Positions 24,793 to 35,570 of a DNA stretch of 64,000 nucleotides are shown in pieces. The DNA is from Rhodopseudomonas sp. AAP120. GTDB lineage: Bacteria; Pseudomonadota; Alphaproteobacteria; Rhizobiales; Xanthobacteraceae. The stretch is taken from assembly GCF_001295845.1 (NCBI RefSeq), contig NZ_LJIC01000015.1:124001-188000 (forward strand), given 5' to 3'. How positions within the stretch are numbered: the stretch's first letter is position 1; every line of letters starts with the position of its first letter. The notes under the pieces are model-generated. The model had not been told where the DNA came from. It saw nothing but the letters and a program-made list of their open reading frames with translations, and did not search any database. The position numbers and the translations under genes are program-made.

Positions 24793-25959
24793 TCATCGTC
24801 TAACGTGCCCCGATGACCTGACAATCAGCCCTCCGTCACCGCCCCCCCGCTTGAGCGACCGAGATCCGGCTGTCTTCGCCCACCGACGAAAGTAGGCAAC
24901 TCCGGTCATCGCCATGATCCCTCCCGCGCTGATCACAAGCTGGAACGAAAAGCTGTCCGAGACGAGGTCGATTGCGAAATAGGCCAGGAAGGCCAGAAAC
25001 ACACCAGCGCAGAAAACTTCGAGCGACTGTTGACCGCATACCACCAAGGGTCGCCAGACGCGCCAATTTAGCGCCTGGGCGTCCTTGGGAACGAGCCAGG
25101 TGACTACAACGGCTAGAGCGACGAAATGGAATATCCGATACGGCGCTAGGTTGGTCTTGTCGTTCGGAATAAAGACTTCTCGCAACGAGATCGGAAGCAG
25201 TCCGTCGTTTCCTGTACGGGCCGCAATGGTAACGACCGCCGAGAAGACCAAGAAGGCGATGCAGATCGGCAAGATCGCTTCGAAGCGAAGTATCGTTCGG
25301 AGCTTGTTGCGATCGACGATCGCGGCCCAAGCGCCGATCGCAAATAGGAGCTGCCAGGCGAACGGATTGAAATACCATTGTCCAGACGGATAACCGGACA
25401 GGTTCCAGCCTAACTGTCGAGCCGTTATGTAAAGGCCCCCCGCCAAGGCCAGCGCCACATTTGGGGCAAACATCAGCAAGCGCAGAAACGGTGGAAAAAC
25501 GGCCATCAGTACGGCATACAAGGGCAGAACGTCCAGATTCAGCGGTCGATACTCCAACAACATACCGTGCTTCATGTACTCGATCGGATCTGCGATCAGG
25601 CGGCGGATGTTGAATTCGTCCAGAAGATGCGCGTGCCCGAAGCGTTGGGCTACATAGCCGACGGCCACAACGTAGAACATAAAAAGGAGGAGGTAGGCGA
25701 CGTAGATCTTCCAAACACGTCCGAGCAGTCCGACCGACGCGGCGATGAACCCCTTTGCGGTCATCATCCGGCCGTAGACAAAGGCGACGGTGAATCCGGA
25801 TATGAAGATGAATAGTTCAGCAGCGTCGCTGAACCCGTAATTCCTGACGGTGACCCAAGCGATGAGGTTGTTGGGCACATGATCCAGAAAGATCGCCCAG
25901 TTCGCCAACCCACGGAACAGATCCAGCCTCAGGTCCCGGTTCGATTGATTCTCGCTCAT
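24793..25959 (-). CDS. opgC: OpgC-like membrane succinyltransferase
   Basis: OpgC proteins add succinyl groups to periplasmic glucans. The 388 residues start RDLRLDLFRGLANWAIFLDH, with the family's N-terminal D-x-F-R-G and H blocks. They form about ten membrane segments, including YGFSDAAELFIFISGFTVAF (the SDAAE/FxFxSG signature) and YFNPFAWQLLFAIGAW. This matches the OpgC_C family (PF10129) in length and layout. Osmoregulated glucans are usual in Bradyrhizobiaceae. It lies downstream of the czc operon in the same direction but separated by a hairpin, so it is probably a separate transcript. The exact glucan substrate is not visible. Confidence 0.85.
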   Translation of the reverse strand: MSENQSNRDLRLDLFRGLANWAIFLDHVPNNLIAWVTVRNYGFSDAAELFIFISGFTVAFVYGRMMTAKGFIAASVGLLGRVWKIYVAYLLLFMFYVVAVGYVAQRFGHAHLLDEFNIRRLIADPIEYMKHGMLLEYRPLNLDVLPLYAVLMAVFPPFLRLLMFAPNVALALAGGLYITARQLGWNLSGYPSGQWYFNPFAWQLLFAIGAWAAIVDRNKLRTILRFEAILPICIAFLVFSAVVTIAARTGNDGLLPISLREVFIPNDKTNLAPYRIFHFVALAVVVTWLVPKDAQALNWRVWRPLVVCGQQSLEVFCAGVFLAFLAYFAIDLVSDSFSFQLVISAGGIMAMTGVAYFRRWAKTAGSRSLKRGGGDGGLIVRSSGHVRR

Positions 25960-25979
25960 CTATCATCTTCGGTAGCGTC

Positions 25980-26003
25980 GAAGCGCCGGTGGGTAGGCGC
26001 TTC
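25980..26003. terminator. Hairpin between the czc operon and opgC
   Basis: GAAGCGCC and GGCGCTTC form a perfect 8-bp stem with an 8-base loop about 30 bases after the last gene of the czc operon. There is no T-run on the minus strand, so termination is plausible but not certain. Confidence 0.45.
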
Positions 26004-26030
26004 GCGCTGTCGTATGACTAAATCGTTTGA

Positions 26031-29614
<3,584 letters not shown>

Positions 29615-29668
29615 CTAACTCCGTAGCCGGCCGCAGCGCTACATTTGAGAGCCTGACTCTCGAAAGTA

Positions 29669-30661
29669 TCAATGCTCATGGGAGGCCGCCCCCTTGCCGA
29701 TTTCCGCCTTTACGATGAAGCTGTTCTTTGCCGCGTAGCGATCACCCTCGATAAGTCCGAACACGATTTCCACGTTTTCGGAATCACGCGCGCCTAGTTC
29801 GACGTCGCGGACCTCGAACTTGTCGCCTTTCCGAACGAACACGACATTGCGGTTCTCGATGGTCTGGACGGCCGACGTCCTGACCGCCAACGGTACCTGG
29901 CGGGCGGCCAGGATCAGTCGAGCAGAGACGAACAGACCGGTGCGTAGACGCATGTCCGTGTTAGGAACAATTGCTCGGGCAAGAGCGCTCTGGGTGTCGC
30001 TGCTACCGACGGGCGAGATGTAAGAAAGGCTCGCCTCGACTGGCTTACCGTCGTCACCGACATCGATCAGGATCTTGTCGCCGATGCGAACCCGCGGGAG
30101 GTCCCGACGATAGACCGAAAGATCAACCCAAACTGTCGAAACGTCGGCGACGGTGAAAGCCGGCTTCTGCTCGGAGGCGTACTCACCGAGCGAGATCTGC
30201 CGGTCGATCACAGTGCCGGCGATCGGCGCGCGCACTTCATATACGGTGAGACTCTGGTTACTCTCGATCTTAGCGAGGAGATCTCCGTTCTCTACCTTGT
30301 CGCCAATGCGTCGTCGGATCTCCCGGACGATGCCCGGAAAGCGAGGTGTCACCTGAACCAGCGTCTCCTGATTGGGCTGCAAAATGCCGTTTAGGATCAG
30401 TGAATCGTGCAACGTGGCCGGTCCTGCAACAGCTATCTCTATGCCCGAGGAAGCGACCCTGGCGTCGCTCATCTCGACTGCGCCCTCTTCCTCGTGCGCC
30501 CCTTCTCCGTCAGCTTTTCCACCACCGCCCTTTTCCGACTTGGAGTCTTTCGCAGATTGGGCGATTGGATCACTGGAATTGAACGGAACATACGAATAGA
30601 TCGCCAGGCCGAAAGCCAGGACCGCCACCGCGGTCAAAAGCGAGAGAACGATCTTCTTCAT
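29669..30661 (-). CDS. czcB: Membrane-fusion protein of the metal efflux system
   Basis: CzcB links the inner-membrane pump to the outer-membrane channel. The 330 residues have an N-terminal anchor (IVLSLLTAVAVLAFGLAIYS) and a His/Glu-containing linker (EKGGGGKADGEGAHEEEGAV). A lipoyl/hairpin core includes EIRRRIGDKVENGDLLAKIE and VYEVRAPIAGTVIDRQISLG, and the beta-barrel end has RTGLFVSARLILA. It is shorter than Cupriavidus CzcB because it lacks the long C-terminal zinc-binding part; the Glu/His linker may partly replace it. It overlaps czcC by ATGA. Confidence 0.9.
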   Translation of the reverse strand: MKKIVLSLLTAVAVLAFGLAIYSYVPFNSSDPIAQSAKDSKSEKGGGGKADGEGAHEEEGAVEMSDARVASSGIEIAVAGPATLHDSLILNGILQPNQETLVQVTPRFPGIVREIRRRIGDKVENGDLLAKIESNQSLTVYEVRAPIAGTVIDRQISLGEYASEQKPAFTVADVSTVWVDLSVYRRDLPRVRIGDKILIDVGDDGKPVEASLSYISPVGSSDTQSALARAIVPNTDMRLRTGLFVSARLILAARQVPLAVRTSAVQTIENRNVVFVRKGDKFEVRDVELGARDSENVEIVFGLIEGDRYAAKNSFIVKAEIGKGAASHEH

Positions 30662-31929
30662 CTTGCGCTCTCCCGCGCCAACGCGAATGGATTGCCAACC
30701 AGCCCTTCGATGGTTGCGACAGCGATGTGAAAGTTCTGCTGCGCCTCCTGTTCTCGAAGTCGCGCCTGCGCCACACTGGCCTGAGAATCCAACACTTCGA
30801 GTAGCGTGTATCGACCCTGTCCGTACCCCTCGGAGATCGCATCCGCAGCGTCCTTGGACTTCGGAATTGCGACTTCGCGCAGGATCGCAAGCTCGCGAAG
30901 CGATCCCTGCAGCGAATCGTATGCACGTCCCGCCACGAGGATCAGCGTGTTGCGGTTGCCTTGGCGTTCAGCGGCGGTCCTCGCCAGCGTCTCTTGCGCG
31001 GATAGGATGTTGCCCTGGTTCTGGTCGAACACCGGAATCGGCACCGAAAGCGACAATCGGACAGCGCTATCGCCCGTTTCGTTGTAGTGGCGCAGACCGG
31101 CCGAGACCGTCACGTCGGGATAGGGCCGCAGTCGTGCCAGCAACAGTTCGGCGTTGCGTTGGGCGTAGACAGCCTTCCAACGAACCAACTGCGGATTTGC
31201 TTCGATCGCCGATATGACCGAATGAAACGAAGGCGGCTTCCCGTTGACATCAAGGCGACCGGAAACCACCGCAAACTTCGGCGCGCTGTCTCCCATCAAG
31301 ATCGCGAGCTCGCGGCGTGCGCTCGAAAGCGCCGACTTTGTTCGCTCGCGGTCCGCCTTGACCAAAGAGGATGCGACCTCGGCCCTGCCGGTCTCGGCCA
31401 CAGACGATGCACCGGCTTCTACCCGACGCTTCAGGAGCGGCGTGATCCTGTCGATGGCTTGGACCTGCTCATCCAGGATCTGAATCCGGCGCTGAAGGCC
31501 GAGTACAGTAACGAAGGCAATTGCCGTTTCTGAAAGCACTTCAAGACGAACTGCTTGGCGTCCGATGGCAGCCGCATCGAAGCCGGCCTGACCGGCCGCG
31601 ATCCGTGCATCCCGCTTGCCCCACAACTCGAACATCTGACTGATCTGCAGGGTAGACTCCGCCGACCTGGTGCCGCGGTAAGGCCCAGAACCGAACGAAT
31701 TGTCCAGTTCGTAGGAAACGTTCGGATTGATGAACGCACCCGCTTGAATTCGTTGGCCGCGCGCGATGCCGACGTCCCGCTCAGCGGCAGTCAGCCGAGG
31801 ACTGGCATCGAGCGCGCGCTGAAGCGCACCACCCATGGTGAGAGTTTGCGAGCGCGCTTCTCCGGTCAGCGAGACGCCAACGAAGAGCACGACCGCCCAC
31901 GCAAGCCGCGTGGCGATCCTGGAAAGCAT
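30658..31929 (-). CDS. czcC: Outer-membrane efflux channel (CzcC/TolC family)
   Basis: This is the outer-membrane exit duct of the Czc pump. The 423-residue TolC-type protein has a signal peptide (MLSRIATRLAWAVVLFVGVS), LTMGGALQRALDASPRLTAA as first helix, FELWGKRDARIAAGQAG in the middle, and the repeat-like GEARS..QA pattern in the second half. The ATG at 31929 is chosen for AGGTC upstream and the signal peptide. It is the first pump gene and follows the small CHGCF protein gene by 59 bp, overlapping czcB by four bases. Confidence 0.88.
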   Translation of the reverse strand: MLSRIATRLAWAVVLFVGVSLTGEARSQTLTMGGALQRALDASPRLTAAERDVGIARGQRIQAGAFINPNVSYELDNSFGSGPYRGTRSAESTLQISQMFELWGKRDARIAAGQAGFDAAAIGRQAVRLEVLSETAIAFVTVLGLQRRIQILDEQVQAIDRITPLLKRRVEAGASSVAETGRAEVASSLVKADRERTKSALSSARRELAILMGDSAPKFAVVSGRLDVNGKPPSFHSVISAIEANPQLVRWKAVYAQRNAELLLARLRPYPDVTVSAGLRHYNETGDSAVRLSLSVPIPVFDQNQGNILSAQETLARTAAERQGNRNTLILVAGRAYDSLQGSLRELAILREVAIPKSKDAADAISEGYGQGRYTLLEVLDSQASVAQARLREQEAQQNFHIAVATIEGLVGNPFALARESAR

Positions 31930-31988
31930 GATTGAGACCTGCCGAATGACGGATTCAGGGCGCAATGCGCCCGGCGACTACTTTCAGA

Positions 31989-32375
31989 TCAGGACTTCGG
32001 TGGAGGCGGATCAATCCCGCGCCGTTCTCCGGGCCGCGGCATCACGCGCACCATTCCGGTCGGATCAGACGCGTCCGTCATCAGCGGCGTCGCGACATGA
32101 TGTGCAATAGCCACCGAGAAACACCCATGACAATGCTGCCCAGCAACATCGGCCTTATCAGGAACGGCGTCCCCCTTATCGCCAATCGCTACGACCACCT
32201 GGACCTTGGACGAAGCCAGGTCGAGGTGGTCGACACCATGTAGGATACCAGCGATAAGGTAGGCAGTCATCACCGCCCACACCAAAGCGTTGCGCGAACT
32301 GCGCAACAGACCTTGGCCGATATAGCGGAGGAAGAGCGACAAGCGAGTTTCTCTGTTTCCTAGGTTGCCTACCAC
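31989..32375 (-). CDS. Small membrane protein with CHGCF motif and PPPPK tail (copy 1)
   Basis: The GTG start at 32375 has AAGGCGAGG upstream. The 128 residues have one hydrophobic segment (RNALVWAVMTAYLIAGILHG), a His/Asp start of the ectodomain (VDHLDLASSKVQV), then AGQHCHGCFSVAIA and the tail ERRGIDPPPPKS. The C-H-x-C-F motif in an exported domain suggests metal or heme binding. It is the first gene of the czc operon, upstream of czcC, so a role as metal sensor or periplasmic chaperone for the pump is a reasonable inference. Three relatives lie at 33207, 33925 and 45217. I know no established function. Confidence 0.7.
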   Translation of the reverse strand: MVGNLGNRETRLSLFLRYIGQGLLRSSRNALVWAVMTAYLIAGILHGVDHLDLASSKVQVVVAIGDKGDAVPDKADVAGQHCHGCFSVAIAHHVATPLMTDASDPTGMVRVMPRPGERRGIDPPPPKS

Positions 32376-32514
32376 GCCTCGCCTTCGATGTCGATTGGTA
32401 GCGGTACGAGTGGCAACCGGTTCATGGCATTATCTGATATAGCCGCGACCGGCCGCCGTCGACCGTCCACAATTATGCGACAAAAGGCCACTCTTCGTGC
32501 GACGCCGCGGCCAG

Positions 32515-33036
32515 TCAGTTCTCTTTCGCTCTCCCTCTCGCGCGCGCCAAGCGGCGGCGCATGCCGTCCAACCTATTCGCAGTTTCTCGAATGGCGTCAT
32601 CGTCAAGCCCTCCCCGCAGCAGGGGCTCGATACTAAACAGCACCGCCTCAAGACTACCCAGCTTTGCTTCCGCGTTCTCGGTCAAAGACAATAGAAAAAC
32701 ACGTTTGTCTCTGCCGGACTGTTTCCTGCAAAGGAAACCCCTCTCCTCCAAACTCCTTGCTTGGAAAGAAATAAAGGAACCCTTTACATCGAGCAGAGCG
32801 GCAGCTTCGCCAACGGGTACGCCGTCGCCGCGCGAGAGGAACCTGATAGCCTCCAGCAAAAGCCATTGAGAACCTGTAATCCCCAATCGCCGGCCAAGTA
32901 ACTCAGCCACCCTCACCAAGGAAGAACTGACCGCCATCAAATTCCACATAAGATGCTTATCAGATCTCTTGGTTTTGTCTCCGCAATTTGGAAACCCGAC
33001 ATCCATGGGGTCAAATTCAGGCGCTCCGTGTCTCAT
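32515..33036 (-). CDS. MarR-family transcriptional regulator
   Basis: AGGAGATACGTA precedes the ATG at 33036. The 173-residue protein has the winged-helix core LLGRRLGITGSQWLLLEAIR, GVPVGEAAALLDVKGSFISF and GFLCRKQSGRDKRVFLLSLT. The last, DKRV..LSLT, is the MarR wing. It is clearly related to the regulator at 39393 (LGKQIGISGSQW; DRRLVLLSLT). It lies just upstream of the czc operon in the same direction, with 139 bp between, so it probably controls czc and perhaps itself. The ligand is unknown; a metal or a phenolic signal are both possible. Confidence 0.85.
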   Translation of the reverse strand: MRHGAPEFDPMDVGFPNCGDKTKRSDKHLMWNLMAVSSSLVRVAELLGRRLGITGSQWLLLEAIRFLSRGDGVPVGEAAALLDVKGSFISFQARSLEERGFLCRKQSGRDKRVFLLSLTENAEAKLGSLEAVLFSIEPLLRGGLDDDAIRETANRLDGMRRRLARARGRAKEN

Positions 33037-33206
33037 TACGTATCTCCTAGCGGAGTTCCGAGCATAAATAGGTGTCGCACGCTCTCGCCAACGTGAGAAC
33101 TCGCACGCGCATCCGCCGGCAAAGTCGCCCGATCGTTGCGCCGATAAACTCGGATCTTGTGATGTAACAGCAGATAGCTGCTGCGACGACGCTCTGTATG
33201 TTGCGA

Positions 33207-33566
33207 TCACGCCGGGATTTTTGGAGGCGGCGTATCGGGACTTGCAGACGTCGTCGGGGACAATCTGGAGACGGCTAGGCCCGATATGGCACCGTTGGGC
33301 ACCGGTAGCGCCTTAGCACTCTCCGTCATCAAGCCCGGAGCACAGACCGGACAGGATTCGCAAACGCCGATAGGACCCGCATGATCGCGGTCCGGTGCAA
33401 TCGACCCTTCTACCGCGACGGCGTTCGGCGACACAGCGACGCGCACACAAAGCGTATGATGAAATATGATGACGAATAAGTAGGAGGACAACATGGCAAT
33501 CGACAGCAGGCCGCGCACGGTGGCCGCCGAAGGGAGGAAGCGCAACAGTCGCCGCTTAGATTCCAT
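33207..33566 (-). CDS. Small membrane protein with paired Cys and a PPPK tail (copy 2)
   Basis: The 119 residues start MESKRRLLRFLPSAATVRGL with a membrane helix (LLSIAMLSSYLFVIIFHHTL). They then have DRDHAGPIGVCESCPVCAPG and end SASPDTPPPKIPA. The CxxCxxC cluster replaces the CHGCF of the relatives, but helix, ectodomain and PPPK ending are the same. The start is uncertain since no strong ribosome-binding site is seen. It lies 170 bp upstream of the MarR gene in the same direction. A periplasmic metal-binding role is inferred from the Cys cluster and the neighbourhood. Confidence 0.55.
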   Translation of the reverse strand: MESKRRLLRFLPSAATVRGLLSIAMLSSYLFVIIFHHTLCVRVAVSPNAVAVEGSIAPDRDHAGPIGVCESCPVCAPGLMTESAKALPVPNGAISGLAVSRLSPTTSASPDTPPPKIPA

Positions 33567-33924
33567 CGTGACTACATAGCAACTCGACCGCACGGAGCAT
33601 AGAAACAATATCCGAGGTTACTTAGAGGAGTTTATCACATGATTGCATCCTCCATCCCGGCAAACCTCCGCGGCGGCAGCGAATTGTCCGCTCACTCGGG
33701 ATCGGCGATCCGCAAAAAAAGGGACTGCCAACGCGCGATAATTGCCGTACAGAGCGAAACGCATCGGCATGCCAGGGCGCTTGTGTCGTACTGACGGGAC
33801 GCAGGGACCTTCTTCGCGTCACATTGTCGTACCCATTCCTTGCGATGAATGCCGTTGCGCCACGTATCGGGATGGGTGTATCCGGTACGACATTCGTTCG
33901 GCACGTTCCGGAACCAACGCAGTC
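33567..33924. other. Divergent promoter region
   Basis: The region lies between two small PPPK-tail genes transcribed away from each other. No gene is seen. Short AT-rich tracts (for example AATATCCGAGG and TTTATCACATGATTG near 33608-33645) could hold promoters, but no clear -35/-10 pair stands out. Confidence 0.35.
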
Positions 33925-34350
33925 ATGTCGATCACGACGAAGAAGCAAACATTGACAGGACGGCTGCGCGGCTCGATCGCCATCTTCCTGTTGGTCAGCC
34001 AAATTGGCCTGGGCTTTCTTCACCTCGCGAATTCCGATCATCTGAGCGACGTCGCCACATCAAGGTCAATCGTTGCGATGGTGCTTCCTCTGGATTCACT
34101 TTCGGTGCATCCATCTGAGGCTGGCGTGCCAACGACAACGCTAAAGTCAATTCTCGCCAATACCCCCCGGCCAGACGGCGACGGTCTCTCGCTCGCTGAC
34201 CCGCATTGTCACGAATGCTTTTCTGCAAACATTGTTGTTCTCTCTTCCATGTCGACGCTGGGCCCCCGCCTTGCAGCTCCAGACGTGTCGAGACAACGGC
34301 AGATGCCCGACAATTTTGTCGCGCTGGACACCCCTCCCCCCAAAGCTTGA
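33925..34350 (+). CDS. Small membrane protein with CHECF motif and PPPK tail (copy 3)
   Basis: The 141 residues begin MSITTKKQTLTGRLRGSIAI with the membrane helix FLLVSQIGLGFLHLANSD. The ectodomain carries LADPHCHECFSANIVVLSSM and ends DNFVALDTPPPKA. It matches the relatives at 31989 and 45217 in every element. It stands alone on the plus strand, divergent from copy 2, and is not in an obvious operon with an exporter, although the metal ATPase lies 1.2 kb downstream. Function is unknown; metal binding through C-H-x-C is inferred. Confidence 0.65.
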   Translation: MSITTKKQTLTGRLRGSIAIFLLVSQIGLGFLHLANSDHLSDVATSRSIVAMVLPLDSLSVHPSEAGVPTTTLKSILANTPRPDGDGLSLADPHCHECFSANIVVLSSMSTLGPRLAAPDVSRQRQMPDNFVALDTPPPKA

Positions 34351-34670
34351 TCTCAAGATATAGCACGGCGCCCGGAAACTCCGGAGCGCAGTAGTATCGT
34401 GGCCGGCAGTGCCCGATCAGAGCGCTTTGTGCCGTCCGTCTATCAGCTTCGCCGCTCTGCTTCGTTCGCAGCGACGCGTAGAAGGTCGTTTCGTCTCAGG
34501 AACTCCGTCGACGATCATTGCCCGATTTCGCCGCTCGGCTGTCCACGATAGTCACGCGGACGCCCGGCGACGCAAATCAAATGGATCGGCCTTTGCCAAA
34601 GAAATTCAGCCACCCCAGCTCTCGAAAGGACCGTCGAGTGACTGGTGCCGATGAAGGGACGTTATCTTTC
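34351..34670 (+). other. Upstream region of the flgF-like gene
   Basis: No gene with natural composition is seen. The frame of the downstream gene is open through part of this stretch but the product is Arg/Ser-rich. Nothing else is recognised. Confidence 0.35.
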
Positions 34671-35405
34671 ATGTCGGACAAAACCGTTATTGGGCTTTCG
34701 CGGCTGATTGCGCTTCAACAGCAGGTCGATAACTTGGCGCGCAACGTCGCAAACCAGAACACCACCGGCTTCAAGCGCGAGGGCATCCGATTTCTCGAAT
34801 ATCTGACAGACGCAAAAGAGGCCGATGATATCCCTTCGGCGCCAAAGAGATCGCTCGTAGCGGTCACCGGATACACTGACTTTTCCGCAGGCTCGCTTCA
34901 GCTCACCGGAAACTCCACCGATGCCGCCGTGCTTGAAGACGGCTTCTTCGTCGTCAGGACCAGTCGAGGGGATCGCTACACCCGAAACGGGGCGTTCACC
35001 CTCGACAAACAGGGGCGCCTGGTCACGCTGTCGGGGGATCTCGTGCTCGCCGCCAACGGCACAATCAAAGTGCCCTTGACCGACTTGAACCTCAGCATCG
35101 GCACGGACGGAACTATTTCGACGGCGCGATCGATCATCGGGCGGCTTCGGGTCGTGAAATTTGACGATCCCCGCTCTCTGGTCGCCGAGGGTACGGGACT
35201 CTTCGCGTCAGGGAGCCCGCCGATAGAGCTGAATGCGGGAAGCATTCGATTAGCTACAAATGCCCTCGAACGATCGAACGTAAACTCCATCCGCGAGATG
35301 AGCGATCTCGTAGCCGCGACCCGCGCCTACGAGCAAGTCGCGAATGTAGTTCTGAAAGACGGCGATCCAAACGAGCTGAAAACGCTCGCCGGAGAGGATC
35401 TATGA
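34671..35405 (+). CDS. flgF: Flagellar basal-body rod protein FlgF-like, isolated
   Basis: The 244-residue protein has the rod/hook family N-terminus (LIALQQQVDNLARNVANQNT followed by TGFKREG). It has the conserved middle DGFFVVRTSRGDRYTRNGAF and the C-terminal heptads SNVNSIREMSDLVAATRAYE. FlgF forms part of the proximal rod in the periplasm. AAGGGA precedes the start MSDKTVIGLSRLIALQQ. No other flagellar gene is nearby: neighbours are metal-resistance genes. It may be a moved or left-over copy, or the edge of a flagellar gene set that was broken by the island. Confidence 0.85.
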   Translation: MSDKTVIGLSRLIALQQQVDNLARNVANQNTTGFKREGIRFLEYLTDAKEADDIPSAPKRSLVAVTGYTDFSAGSLQLTGNSTDAAVLEDGFFVVRTSRGDRYTRNGAFTLDKQGRLVTLSGDLVLAANGTIKVPLTDLNLSIGTDGTISTARSIIGRLRVVKFDDPRSLVAEGTGLFASGSPPIELNAGSIRLATNALERSNVNSIREMSDLVAATRAYEQVANVVLKDGDPNELKTLAGEDL

Positions 35406-35570
35406 CGAATTGCGATGGCACCGCCGCGAACAATCCGCGGCCGCCCGCTCTTACCCCGATGAGGCACTCTTCGCACTGCATCCATCGGACGGCAACCGCC
35501 TGAGTGCTGGAGTTGATTTTGCCATTCGAAGCGACAGGTCGACGTCGAAAAGCGAAGGAAGGACAAGAAC

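Noticed and set aside
24836-25714. A 292-codon ORF in another frame of the same strand, inside opgC
   Set aside because: It lies within the well-supported opgC gene; its translation is Arg/Ser-rich without motifs.
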